DNA from: an uncultured Neglectibacter sp.
GTDB lineage: Bacteria > Bacillota > Clostridia > Oscillospirales > Acutalibacteraceae
Length of the DNA: 64,000 nucleotides
Direction: 5' to 3'
NCBI GenBank assembly: GCA_946554335.1
Contig: CAMNSA010000001.1
Coordinates: 62,001-126,000, forward strand
Shown here: positions 35,174-43,865 of the stretch, piece after piece
Position numbering within the stretch: position 1 is the stretch's first letter
How the letters are laid out: each line of letters opens with the position of its first letter
Notes under the pieces: generated by a model
The model's database searches: none
What the model was told of the DNA's origin: nothing
What the model saw: the letters and a program-made list of their open reading frames with translations, nothing else
Translations under genes and position numbers: made by a program

Positions 35174-35348
35174 GGCGTATTCGCTCCTTTTTGCTGCGGC
35201 ATTTTCCGGATCCCACGATCCCGCAGGGATTTTCCCCGCTTTTTTAGAAAAGTCCGATTCCGAATGAGATCATGAGTAAATTTTACTATAGTCTTGCCGG
35301 TTTTGCAAAGCGAGGAAAGAAAATTTTGCATTTTCTTTGCACAAAAGA

Positions 35349-35470
35349 TTAAGTAAAAGGCGGAGCAAAGCTCCGCCTTTTACTTAATTTTTCTCGAATT
35401 TCACTTCCCGGCTTGAAAAGCCGGGATCCCGCTGACACGGGACCGTGAAATTTCGGAGAGAATTTCTGGC
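35349..35470. repeat. structured repeat element B, copy 1
   Basis: A perfect 17-bp hairpin (35349-35365 with 35371-35387) is followed by TTTCTCGAATTTCACTTCCC, then CCCGGCTTGAAAAGCCGGG and TCCCGCTGACACGGGA hairpins enclosed by TTTCAC/GTGAAA. Related copies are at 43866 and 52331. No gene lies here. Confidence 0.8.
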
Positions 35471-35509
35471 TTTTTGAAAAGCTGGCGTTTCCAATCTCTC
35501 AGGCGCTGG

Positions 35510-35670
35510 TAGTTTACGCCCTCTCCGTCGCGGCAGAGCCGCGCCACCTGTCTCGCCTACCGGCTCGGTTGCTGCATGCCAGTGGCATGCGTCCAGCAAC
35601 GACCGGAGTGGCAACGGAGACCAGCTCGCACCAGAGCGCCACTGGCGCTCGCTCGCCCCAGAAGGAGAGC
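35510..35670. repeat. palindromic hairpin modules, reverse orientation
   Basis: Same family as 26488-26914 on the other strand: TCTCGCC...CCGGCTCGGT, GCATGCC-AGT-GGCATGC with flanking CCAGCAAC, and AGCGCC-ACT-GGCGCT. Confidence 0.75.
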
Positions 35671-36045
35671 CAGGGGAAAGGGCACGCTCTTTCCCTTGAC
35701 CTTATCTAACGACTAATATCTAAAATCTAATAACTACCAAAGGGGGAGCCAAGGGGTGGCTGCAAATTTCCTCTTGCCTCTCCTTATTTATAATGGGAGG
35801 TGTCATGGCATAGCCATGACGGAGGGGGTGGCCTTTTAATTGTTAGTTTTTAGTCATTAGTGATTAGAAAGGGCGCTTTCGCCCCTCTCAGTCACCTTCG
35901 GTGACAGCTCCCCCCTTGGGGGGGAGCCAAGCCCTTCCTAACGACTAAAATCTAAAGGCTAACAACTATCAGAGGGAGAGGCAAGCCCTTATCTAACGAC
36001 TAATATCTAAAATCTAACAACTACCAAAGGGGCGCTAAAAGCTTT
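35671..36045. repeat. cluster of dispersed intergenic repeats
   Basis: Three AT-rich tags (about 35708, 35940 and 35998; CTAATATCTAAAATCTAA or a variant) alternate with hairpins: GTCATGGC-ATA-GCCATGAC near 35795, CTCAGTCACCTTCGGTGACAG near 35897, and CCCCCTTGGGGGG near 35915. No open frame with a ribosome site or recognisable protein was found in 35396-36063. Confidence 0.7.
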
Positions 36046-36063
36046 AAGGGCCTGCGCGCTCGG

Positions 36064-36594
36064 TCAGCTTCGGAAGGCGCGGTCCGCTGCGATGGTATTG
36101 ATCAGCGTATAGAGGCCGTCGAACAGGAGGCAGCAGCCCCAAAAACGGACAAAGCTGCTCATCAGGCGGAAAGGATTCAGGATCACTACCACGCCGAGGA
36201 CGGTCAAGACAAGGGCGGCCAGGAGAGAGATCCACCATTTTTCAAAGCCCACGGCTTTCATGTCCAGGGATTTTTTGATGTCGGTAAAGCTGTCCACCAG
36301 CAGATAGACTCCCAGGGTGATGGGGATCAGGGAGGCTACGAACTGGGGGAAGATCAGAAGGCAGACGCCTAAAACGCCCAGCAGGATCCCGATGAATAAG
36401 TCAAAGCGCTGTCCATGGGAGCCGTCGCCCTTCAGGTAAGAGCAGACGCGCACCACGCCGTAAAACAGGGCGACAGCTCCCACCAGGGCGCAGAAAAGGC
36501 CGATGGACGCCCCGGGGAACAGGATCAGGAAGACGCCCAGGATCAGGTAGAGGGCCGAAGTGAGAAAAAGACTGTTGCGAAGGGATCTAAGCAT
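36064..36594 (-). CDS. DUF308 / HdeD-like membrane protein
   Basis: 176 residues made almost entirely of six hydrophobic membrane segments in two or three repeats of the DUF308 type (LYLILGVFLILFPGASIGLF; LFIGILLGVLGVCLLIFPQF; ALVLTVLGVVVILNPF). The family includes HdeD, linked to acid tolerance in enterics, but the clostridial role is unknown. The ribosome site is not obvious: the ATG at 36594 is preceded by GGTGTTTTTATGC. Confidence 0.8.
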   Translation of the reverse strand: MLRSLRNSLFLTSALYLILGVFLILFPGASIGLFCALVGAVALFYGVVRVCSYLKGDGSHGQRFDLFIGILLGVLGVCLLIFPQFVASLIPITLGVYLLVDSFTDIKKSLDMKAVGFEKWWISLLAALVLTVLGVVVILNPFRLMSSFVRFWGCCLLFDGLYTLINTIAADRAFRS

Positions 36595-36667
36595 AAAAAC
36601 ACCAGCTTTCTTTGGGTTTGAGAAACTTTGTGAGACGAGGTGAAAAAGGAGACGGCTGCCCGGCGTC

Positions 36668-38008
36668 TTATCGGGTCAGGCTGTAATTGGCGGCAAAGTT
36701 TTCTTCCCAGTTCTCTTCCAGCTTCGCCCGCCAGTTTAACGCCTTTTCCGTAAGCTCTTTGGTAAGCTCCGGATATTCTTCCGCAAGGTTTTTAGTCTCG
36801 CCGGGATCCGCTTCCAGATCGGAGAGAAACACCGGAGCCTGTGGGGGCTCGCCCTCCACCAGCACGCCGTTAAGCACCAGCTTGTACTTGCCGTGGCGTA
36901 CGGCGGTTTGGTGATCCATTTCCCAGAAGATGTCCTCGTGCGGAGTTTCTCCGCCCTGGGTCAGCACCTTTTGCAGGCACAGGCCGTCCGTTTCATATTG
37001 CGTGGGATTCCCTCCCGCCCAGCTTAACAGGGTGGGGAATACGTCCATTGCGCCGCAGGGCTCGGCGATCACCTGATCTGCGGGGATGACGCCGGGCCAG
37101 GAGAAGATGCCGGGGACCCGGATGCCGCCTTCAAAAAGGCTGAACTTATGGCCCTTGAAGCCGCCGGTCTGGCCGCCGTAATAGGGGTCCGGAGTGCCGT
37201 CCAGCCAGTTGCGCGATTCTCGGGAGGGACCGTTGTCGCTTTGGAAAAAGATACAGGTATTCTCATATTCTCCACAGCGTTTCAGCTCATCCACGATTTC
37301 TCCCACTCCGTCGTCCACTGCCGCGATCATGGCGGCCATCACCTGTCTGTCCCAGGGCAGATGGGAAAAGCGGGCCATGTATTTTTCCGGGGCGTGCATG
37401 GGATAATGGGGGGCGTTATAGGCCACATAGAGAAAGAAAGGCTCCTCCTGCTGTGCACAGCTGCGGATACGCTCCACTGCTTTTTCTGTGATGAGCTCTG
37501 TGAGGTAACGGCCATTTTCCCGGATCTCTGTTTCATTTTCCCATAAATCGTGGGTGGGATTTGTATGGCCGTCTGCCATGCCCCAATAGAAAATGTGGGA
37601 GTAATAGTCGACGCATCCGGCCATGAAGCCGTAAAAATCATCAAATCCGTTTTGGCAGGGGCGGCACTCTTCCTTCAGCCCTAAATGCCACTTGCCCACC
37701 AGGGAGGTATGATACCCCTCTTTTTTTAAGGCGGAGGCAATGGTAGGCGTTTTGGAAGTCAGGCCGGAGGCCTTCCGATGTCCTGCCAAAATGGCCCGCA
37801 CCCCCGCGTTTCCGGGATAGCGCCCTGTGAGCAGGCAGGCTCGTGAGGGAGAGCATACCGGGCTGCCGGAATACCAGTTTGTAAATCTGGCTCCGGAGGC
37901 GGCCAGGTCATCGATATGGGGGGTGACAAAGTCTCTGCTTCCCATGCAGGATAGGTCGCCGTAGCCTTGATCGTCTGTCATAATCACAATAAAATTAGGC
38001 TTTTTCAT
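36668..38008 (-). CDS. sulfatase (type I, cysteine type)
   Basis: 446 residues from the ATG at 38008, preceded by GAAAGGAT. The open frame reaches 38128, but the sulfatase fold begins MKKPNFIVIMTDDQGYGD with the metal-binding D12/D13. The signature CSPSRACLLTGRYP places the formylglycine cysteine at 52, and other metal-site parts are KWHLGL and FFQSDNGPS. There is no signal peptide, so it would act in the cytoplasm. A cysteine-type enzyme needs the radical-SAM maturase anSME, which is not in this window. It probably desulfates glycans or small sulfate esters. Confidence 0.9.
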   Translation of the reverse strand: MKKPNFIVIMTDDQGYGDLSCMGSRDFVTPHIDDLAASGARFTNWYSGSPVCSPSRACLLTGRYPGNAGVRAILAGHRKASGLTSKTPTIASALKKEGYHTSLVGKWHLGLKEECRPCQNGFDDFYGFMAGCVDYYSHIFYWGMADGHTNPTHDLWENETEIRENGRYLTELITEKAVERIRSCAQQEEPFFLYVAYNAPHYPMHAPEKYMARFSHLPWDRQVMAAMIAAVDDGVGEIVDELKRCGEYENTCIFFQSDNGPSRESRNWLDGTPDPYYGGQTGGFKGHKFSLFEGGIRVPGIFSWPGVIPADQVIAEPCGAMDVFPTLLSWAGGNPTQYETDGLCLQKVLTQGGETPHEDIFWEMDHQTAVRHGKYKLVLNGVLVEGEPPQAPVFLSDLEADPGETKNLAEEYPELTKELTEKALNWRAKLEENWEENFAANYSLTR

Positions 38009-38185
38009 GAAAGCTGCACATCCTTTCCGGAGTTGAAAAATCTTTGCGGTACGCCGTGCTCTAAGAGCGAAAAGCTCCGTTCGGAGCTGGAGGCTCGTTT
38101 CTCCCTTTTTGTTGTCAGTATAGCGCAAAGGAAAGGGAAATACAAGAAAAAACCGGCCTGTCTTTTGGTGTTTTTAAAAGATGGG

Positions 38186-38216
38186 ACAAAAAAGGAGGGC
38201 CGTTTGGCCCTCCTTT
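38186..38216 (-). terminator. terminator of the acetyltransferase gene
   Basis: AAAGGAGGGCC (38191-38201) pairs perfectly with GGCCCTCCTTT (38206-38216). On the minus strand TTTTTTGTCCC follows. Confidence 0.85.
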
Positions 38217-38220
38217 CAGG

Positions 38221-38775
38221 TCAGTTCATTTTCCGGATCATCAGATAATTGTTCCGAAAGCTGCCGTCCTTCAGACGGATGGCGTTGGGGTGGACAGAAG
38301 CAATCCGAAAGCCCATTTTTTCGTACAGGGCTCTGGCGCGGGCGTTCCCTTCGATAAATTCCAGCTCCAGCTGGGTGACTTCTTCCCAGCTTTCGGCGAT
38401 GCGGATCAGCTTTTGAAACATTTTTGTTCCGATCCCCTGCCCCCAGAACTCGCTGAGCAAAGCGATCCCGATGGAGGCGCGGTGGCGTGTTTTCAGCATA
38501 GGGCTTCGGCTGATCTCACAGTTTCCGGCAATCTTTCCGTCTATCTCGCAGACCAGAACAGCTGCGTTCTCAGAGGAATTCATGGTTTTGATCCACTGGC
38601 TTTCTCCCTCCGGAGTGTACTTTTTGCACTCCTCCGGATAGCGTATGATAAAATCCGTCTCTTTGGAGGAAATCAAAAGATAATCCAGCAGACCCGGAAC
38701 ATCCTTTTCCTGCGGGCTACGCAGCATAGCTTTTCGTCCGTCCTTGAGCAAAAAAGATTGGCTTTCAGTAAGCAT
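38221..38775 (-). CDS. GNAT family N-acetyltransferase
   Basis: 184 residues from the ATG at 38775, with AAGGAGAAGG upstream; a further in-frame ATG at 38817 lacks a site. GNAT features are visible: CEIDGKIAGNCEISR (strand 4), ALLSEFWGQGIGTKMFQKLI (acetyl-CoA loop Q-x-x-G-x-G/A) and GNARARALYEKMGF. It resembles the RimJ/RimL-like acyltransferases. The substrate is unknown. Confidence 0.87.
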   Translation of the reverse strand: MLTESQSFLLKDGRKAMLRSPQEKDVPGLLDYLLISSKETDFIIRYPEECKKYTPEGESQWIKTMNSSENAAVLVCEIDGKIAGNCEISRSPMLKTRHRASIGIALLSEFWGQGIGTKMFQKLIRIAESWEEVTQLELEFIEGNARARALYEKMGFRIASVHPNAIRLKDGSFRNNYLMIRKMN

Positions 38776-38855
38776 AGAGGCCTTCTCCTTCAGAATCAGT
38801 TTTGAAAGCGGCGACATAAAAAGAAGTTCGAAAATTTTAGGATTACGGCGAAGAA

Positions 38856-41153
38856 TTATTTTGATTCTGACCGCAGCTCGGTACGGCGGATCTTGCCGCT
38901 GATGGTCTTGGGCAGTTCGTCCCGGAACTCCACGATGCGGGGATATTTATAGGGTGCGGTATGCTTCTTTACATATCCCTGGATCTCCTTTTTCAGCTCT
39001 TCGGTTCCTTTTGTGCCTTTGGTGAGCACGATGAAGGCCTTGACCACCTGGCCGCGGATGGGATCCGGAGCGCTGGTGACGGCACATTCCAGCACATAGG
39101 GCAACTCCATGATGACGCTTTCGATTTCGAAGGGCCCGATGCGGTAGCCGGAGGATTTGATCACATCGTCGGTGCGGCCCACATACCAGAGATATCCGTC
39201 CTCATCTCTCCAGGCGGTGTCGCCGGTATGGTAGATTCCATCGTGCCAGGCTTCCTTTGTAAGCTCTTCATTTTGGTAATAGCCCTTATACAGGCCGCAG
39301 GGGACGTTTTTATCCGTGCGGATGACAATCTCCCCGGTTTCGCCTACCGGGGCGCTGGAACCGTCCGGCAATAGGATATCCACGTCGAACAGAGGGTTGG
39401 GCACGCCCATGGAGCCGGGCTTGGGGACAGTGCCGATGGGATTGTAAATGGCGAGAGTGGTTTCCGTCTGGCCGAAGCCCTCCATTAAGGAGAGGTCGGT
39501 AGCCCGTTTCCATTGCTCGTATACCTCGGGATTCAGCGCCTCGCCTGCCGTAGTGGAATATTCGATGGAGGAAAGGTCGTATTTGGAAAGATCCTCCTTG
39601 ATGAAGAAGCGGTACATGGTGGGGGGAGCGCAGAAGGTGGTGATGTGGTATTTTGCGAACATGGGCAGGATATCGTGAGCGTCGAATTTATCAAAGTCAT
39701 AAGTAAAGACGGCGGCCTCGCACATCCACTGACCGTAGTATTTTCCCCACATGGCTTTGCCCCAGCCGGTGTCGGAGATGGTGAAGTGCAGGCCGTCGGG
39801 ATTCACATTGTGCCAGCATTTGGCTGTGGTGTAGTGGCCCAGAGCGTATTTATAGCTGTGCTCGGCGATCTTTGGGTAGCCGGTGGTGCCGGAGGTGAAG
39901 TACATCAGCATAGTGTCGTTTCCGCAGGGGGAATCGGCCGTTCTCTCATATTGGTCGGAGAAGCCCTCCACCTCTTTGTCGAAGTCGTGCCAGCCCAGCC
40001 GATTTTCGCCTACCATGATCTTTACCTGCACGCTGGGGCAGTTTTGGGCGGCCCGTTCCGCCTCGTCGGCAGTTTGCCCGTCTGCGGTGCAGAGGATGGC
40101 CTTCACCCCTGCCGCCTTATAGCGGTAGTCGAAGTCGTGCTCCATCAGAAGGTTAGTGGCGGGGATGATGACGGCGCCGATCTTATGCAGGGCGGTGATC
40201 ACGAACCAGAACTGGTAGTGGCGCTTTAATACCACCATCACCTTGTCGCCCTTTTGGATGCCCAGGGAGGTGAGGTAGTTGGCGGTTTTATTGGACCAGC
40301 GCTTGATGTCCCCAAAGGTGAAGCGGCGCTCTGTCTTATCCTTGGAAAGGTGGAGCATGGCAAGCTTATCAGGGGATTTTTCCGCTAAGCGGTCCACAAT
40401 GTCAAAGGCGAAATTGAATTTGTCCTCATTCGGGAACTCGATGTGCTTTAGGACCCCGTTTTTGTCCATCTCCATTTTCACAAAGGGAGAGGCAACGGTT
40501 TCCCGGTCCTGCCGGGCCAGCCTCTGGTCGATAAGGGCCTGGAAGCGGTCTTTCTCCGGAGCGAATTCCTCCGCGCCCTTCAGGACGATGGCGTAAAACT
40601 CACATTCCTTCCCGCCGGTGGCGATCATTCCGTGGGGAGTTCCGGAATTGTAGTAGATGGTGTCTCCCTCAAAAAGCTCTTCCACATGGGAGCCTACCTG
40701 CACCTTCATGGAGCCTTTGAGCACGATGTCCAGCTCCTGCCCCGCGTGAGTGGAAAGCTTGATGGCTACATTCTGCTCTGCCTCGGAATAGGGCATAGTG
40801 ACAAAAAAGGGCTCAGCCGTTTTGTTCCGGAACAGGGGAGCTTTATTCAGGTATTTGAAGCCCTGCCTCCTGGTGATGGGAAGCCCGTCTCCCTTGCGGG
40901 AGATGGTGTAGCTGGACAGGGTGGGGCTTACGCCCTTGATCAGGTCGGTGGGGTCAATGCCGAACCGGTTGGCGCATTTATAGATAAAGGTGAAGCTGAA
41001 GTCGGATTCGCCCCGCTCGCACTTCTGGTATTCCTCTTCGGAAACCCCGGTGCATTTTGCCATCTCTTCCTCAGAAAGGCCGATGATCTCCCGCATGGTG
41101 CGGATTCGTTCTGCCACCTCTCCCAGCTGTGCTTTCAAATCGGTTTTTTCCAT
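38856..41153 (-). CDS. XRE-type HTH, cupin and AMP-dependent acyl-CoA synthetase fusion
   Basis: 765 residues from the ATG at 41153, with GAAAGGAG upstream. Residues about 5-65 form an XRE helix-turn-helix (MREIIGLSEEEMAKCTGVSEEEYQKCERG). About 100-195 form a cupin (QELDIVLKGSMKVQVG, GDTIYYNSGTPHGMIA). The rest is an acyl-adenylate synthetase with MYFTSGTTGYPK, MEGFGQTETT, YHTGDTAWRDEDGYLWYVGRTDDVIKSSGYRIGP and the C-terminal TISGKIRR lysine. It activates a carboxylic acid as acyl-CoA; the acid is not identifiable. Expression is placed behind a T-box leader, unusual for this enzyme class and suggesting a link to amino acid supply. Confidence 0.9.
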   Translation of the reverse strand: MEKTDLKAQLGEVAERIRTMREIIGLSEEEMAKCTGVSEEEYQKCERGESDFSFTFIYKCANRFGIDPTDLIKGVSPTLSSYTISRKGDGLPITRRQGFKYLNKAPLFRNKTAEPFFVTMPYSEAEQNVAIKLSTHAGQELDIVLKGSMKVQVGSHVEELFEGDTIYYNSGTPHGMIATGGKECEFYAIVLKGAEEFAPEKDRFQALIDQRLARQDRETVASPFVKMEMDKNGVLKHIEFPNEDKFNFAFDIVDRLAEKSPDKLAMLHLSKDKTERRFTFGDIKRWSNKTANYLTSLGIQKGDKVMVVLKRHYQFWFVITALHKIGAVIIPATNLLMEHDFDYRYKAAGVKAILCTADGQTADEAERAAQNCPSVQVKIMVGENRLGWHDFDKEVEGFSDQYERTADSPCGNDTMLMYFTSGTTGYPKIAEHSYKYALGHYTTAKCWHNVNPDGLHFTISDTGWGKAMWGKYYGQWMCEAAVFTYDFDKFDAHDILPMFAKYHITTFCAPPTMYRFFIKEDLSKYDLSSIEYSTTAGEALNPEVYEQWKRATDLSLMEGFGQTETTLAIYNPIGTVPKPGSMGVPNPLFDVDILLPDGSSAPVGETGEIVIRTDKNVPCGLYKGYYQNEELTKEAWHDGIYHTGDTAWRDEDGYLWYVGRTDDVIKSSGYRIGPFEIESVIMELPYVLECAVTSAPDPIRGQVVKAFIVLTKGTKGTEELKKEIQGYVKKHTAPYKYPRIVEFRDELPKTISGKIRRTELRSESK

Positions 41154-41227
41154 CTTTAGGTCGCTCCTTTCTCTTCTTTGTAAAGTCTCTCCCGAAAAAG
41201 CGGGAAGAATAAAATGATAAGCAAAAA

Positions 41228-41795
41228 ATAAAAAACGCCTCAAAAGATGAATTCATCTCTTGAGACGGAAATAACTCCGCGGTACCACTCAAATTGCGCT
41301 TTGCGCCACCTTATCGGGCTCAGTCAAGCCCTATGCACTAACGCAGCATACTCGGGAAACGCCTACTTTCTTTGCGGCTGTTTTTGGCCGGGACTGTGTT
41401 GCAGCTCCTCGGAGTACCGAGGTGCGCCTTCGTCGCTGCGCCTTGTTCCGCCTCAAAAACAGCTCGCAAAGGGGAGGCTGCTTTTGGCCGGAACTGTGCT
41501 GCGGCTCCTGGGAGTACTAAGAGTACGCCGTCGTCGCTGCGCCTTGTTCCGTCTCAAAAGCAGCCCGCAAATGGGAGGCTGCTTTTGGCCGGCACTGTGC
41601 TGCGGCAAAACCTGCCAAAGAGTTCGGGTTTCCGGCTCGGAAGGGATCGGGCAATGGGGAAAACGCTGTGTTGGCTCGCACCCGGCAGAGCTTGTTCCGT
41701 TTCGGAACACATTCCGCTTTCCGCCAACTCTCTGAAACAGGAAGCTTTCCTGCCCACTTCGTCATCGCCGTTCTGATATGAAATTGTAAAGGTTT
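41228..41795 (-). promoter_or_regulatory. T-box riboswitch leader of the acyl-CoA synthetase gene
   Basis: Minus strand, from about 41795 to 41228. The stem I AG-bulge region reads CAGAGAGTTGGCGG (about 41731-41718), with GGGTGCGAGCCAA further on. The T-box sequence AGTGGTACCGCGG lies at 41289-41277. A terminator follows: CGTCTCAAGAGATGAATTC with its complement, then GCGTTTTTTATT (41267-41230). The 3' end lies ~75 bases before the ATG at 41153. The specifier codon is not certain; GAA-CTC near 41622 is one candidate. A ~100-nt tandem repeat enlarges the leader between stem I and the T-box sequence. Confidence 0.85.
41376..41605. repeat. ~100-nt tandem repeat inside the T-box leader
   Basis: About 2.3 copies, starting at 41376, 41476 and 41577 (period 100-101). 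Each contains GGCTG-TTTTGGCCGG, CTCCT-GGAGTA, GTCGCTGCGCCTTGTTCCG and CTCAAAA-CAGC. Copies differ by scattered substitutions, and CAAAAGCAGCC pairs with GGCTGCTTTTG across each junction. Confidence 0.85.
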
Positions 41796-41802
41796 AAAAC
41801 GA

Positions 41803-41831
41803 ATCTTACACGAAAAATTTTTTCTTGTCAA
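41803..41831 (-). promoter_or_regulatory. promoter of the T-box transcript
   Basis: Minus strand: TTGACA (41826-41831), 17-base spacer, TAAGAT (41803-41808). Confidence 0.75.
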
Positions 41832-41859
41832 GAGGGAGAGAGAATTTTTTTCGAGAGCG

Positions 41860-41896
41860 CAAAAAAGAGCGGGATAGAAATTTTCTATCCCGCTCT
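41860..41896 (-). terminator. terminator of the PEP carboxykinase gene
   Basis: AGAGCGGGATAGAAA (41866-41880) pairs perfectly with TTTCTATCCCGCTCT (41882-41896). On the minus strand the hairpin runs into TTTTTTGCGC. Confidence 0.92.
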
Positions 41897-41930
41897 GCTG
41901 ATTCTGGTTTATGAAACCCGGAAAAACGGC

Positions 41931-43706
41931 TTACTGGCAGTTCTTCTTCAGGGTCTCCAGCTCGTTTCTCAAGGCCCTGGGGAGCTTGTCGCCGAACTGC
42001 TTGTAGAATTCCTCTACGCCGGCGGCTTCCTTCGCCCACTTGGCCTTATCCACTTCCAGGATCCCCTTGAGGGTATCCACGGAGAAGTCGTCCAGACCCT
42101 CCAGGTTGATGTCCTCAGCCTTGGGCACAAAGCCGATGGGAGTTTCCACGGCATCGACCTCGCCGCCGCAGCGCTTGAGGATCCATTCCAGAACACGGAG
42201 GTTATCGCCGAAGCCGGGCCAGATGAAGTGACCGTCTTCGTCTACGCGGAACCAGTTGACATTGAAGATCTTGGGGGCCTTATCGCCCAGCTTCTCGCCC
42301 ATGTCGATCCAGTGCTGGAAATAGTCGCCCATATGGTAGCCGCAGAAGGGCAGCATCGCCATGGGATCGCGGCGTACCACGCCTACGGCGCCGGCAGCGG
42401 CGGCTGTGGTCTCGGAGCCTACAATGGAGCCGATGAACACGCCGTTATTCCAGTCGCGGGACTGATAGACCAGCGGCACAGTGTCGGGACGGCGGCCGCC
42501 GAAGATGATCGCGGACACGGGAACGCCCTTGAGATTCTCAAATTCGCCCGAAAGGCAGGGACAGTTCTTTGTGGGAGCGGTAAAACGGCTGTTGGGATGA
42601 GCCAGCTTGTTGCCCTCGGCAATATACTCGGGGCCGTTTACATGGGCGCCCTTCCATTCCTCTGCATTGACAGGGGGATTCTTGTCGAGGCTTTCCCACC
42701 AAACGGTGTTGTCGTCCAGGTTACGGGCCACATTGGTGAAAATGGTACCCTTCTGGGTGGAGATCAAGGCGTTGGGGTTGGACTTCATATTGGTGCCGGG
42801 AGCCACGCCGAAGAAGCCGTTCTCCGGGTTGATGGCATAGAGGCGGCCGTCCTCGCCGGGACGCATCCAGGCAATATCGTCGCCTACTGTCCAGACCTTG
42901 TAGCCCTTCTTCTTATAGCCCTCGGGCGGGATCATCATGGCGAGATTGGTCTTGCCGCAGGCAGAGGGGAAGGCCGCGCACACATACTTGACCTCTCCCT
43001 TGGGATTCTCTACGCCCAGGATCAGCATATGCTCAGCCATCCAGCCCTCGTTCTTGGCCTGGTAGGAGGCGATGCGCAGGGCAAAGCACTTCTTGCCCAG
43101 AAGCACATTTCCGCCGTAAGCGGAGTTGACGGAGATGATGGTGTTGTCCTCGGGGAACTGGCAGATCCAGCGCTTGTCGGCGTCCACATCGCACTTGCAG
43201 TGCAGGCCCTTTACCCAATCCTCGCTGTCGCCCAGCACATCCATCACCTTTTTGCCTACGCGGGTCATAATGGACATATTGAGGACCACATAGATGGAGT
43301 CGGTAAGCTCTACGCCGATCTTGGCAAGAGGAGAACCTATGGGACCCATGGAATAGGGAATCACATACATGGTGCGGCCCTGATAGCTTCCCCGGGCAAT
43401 ATCATAAAGCATTTTGTAAGCTTCCTTGGGGTCCTTCCAGTGGTTGGTAGGGCCGGCATCCTCTTCCTTGCGGGAGCAGATGAGGGTCCTGTCTTCCACG
43501 CGGGCCACATCGTTGGGTGCTGTTCTGTGATAGTAGCAGCCGGGAAGCTTCTCCTCGTTAAGCTTGATCATCTCGCCGGTTTCACAGGCCTCTTTGCGCA
43601 GGGCCTCCAGCTGCTCTTCAGAGCCGTCGATCCACAAAACCTTGTCGGGCTTGACCAGACTCTTCATTTCCTCGATCCAGCCGAGGACGGATTTGTTGTT
43701 GGTCAT
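41931..43706 (-). CDS. pckG: phosphoenolpyruvate carboxykinase (GTP)
   Basis: 591 residues, the GTP-dependent type. The kinase P-loop FPSACGKTN (246-254) carries the family's active-site cysteine C250. The metal/nucleotide segment is TVGDDIAW (D276/D277), and other blocks are RTMYVIPYSMGPIGSP and FGGRRPDTVPLVYQSRDWNNGVF. It interconverts oxaloacetate and PEP with GTP/GDP in the cytoplasm; in anaerobes it often runs toward oxaloacetate for CO2 fixation and succinate/propionate flux. GAAAGGAGAA precedes the ATG. It is monocistronic, with its own promoter and terminator. Confidence 0.96.
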   Translation of the reverse strand: MTNNKSVLGWIEEMKSLVKPDKVLWIDGSEEQLEALRKEACETGEMIKLNEEKLPGCYYHRTAPNDVARVEDRTLICSRKEEDAGPTNHWKDPKEAYKMLYDIARGSYQGRTMYVIPYSMGPIGSPLAKIGVELTDSIYVVLNMSIMTRVGKKVMDVLGDSEDWVKGLHCKCDVDADKRWICQFPEDNTIISVNSAYGGNVLLGKKCFALRIASYQAKNEGWMAEHMLILGVENPKGEVKYVCAAFPSACGKTNLAMMIPPEGYKKKGYKVWTVGDDIAWMRPGEDGRLYAINPENGFFGVAPGTNMKSNPNALISTQKGTIFTNVARNLDDNTVWWESLDKNPPVNAEEWKGAHVNGPEYIAEGNKLAHPNSRFTAPTKNCPCLSGEFENLKGVPVSAIIFGGRRPDTVPLVYQSRDWNNGVFIGSIVGSETTAAAAGAVGVVRRDPMAMLPFCGYHMGDYFQHWIDMGEKLGDKAPKIFNVNWFRVDEDGHFIWPGFGDNLRVLEWILKRCGGEVDAVETPIGFVPKAEDINLEGLDDFSVDTLKGILEVDKAKWAKEAAGVEEFYKQFGDKLPRALRNELETLKKNCQ

Positions 43707-43785
43707 TTTTTATTTTCTCCTTTCGCCGGGTGGCAAATAATGCAGTGATAGTTGGAAAACGAAAGCACCTCGTTCCCCAGTTTCT

Positions 43786-43814
43786 ATTCTATCACAGCCG
43801 CTCTTTGGAATCAA
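43786..43814 (-). promoter_or_regulatory. promoter of pckG
   Basis: Minus strand: TTGATT (43809-43814), 17-base spacer, TAGAAT (43786-43791), 80 bases before the ATG. Confidence 0.7.
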
Positions 43815-43865
43815 TGAAAAAATTGTTAAAATGCGGAAGAAAAAAAGGATGGGCTCCAGGGGAGG

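Noticed and set aside
41247-41776. Open frames over the T-box leader (162 and 134 codons)
   Set aside because: They read antisense through a structured RNA leader and tandem repeats; no protein features.
42228-43748. 506-codon open frame antisense to pckG
   Set aside because: Shadow frame; composition is typical of antisense GC3-biased reading and the sense gene is certain.
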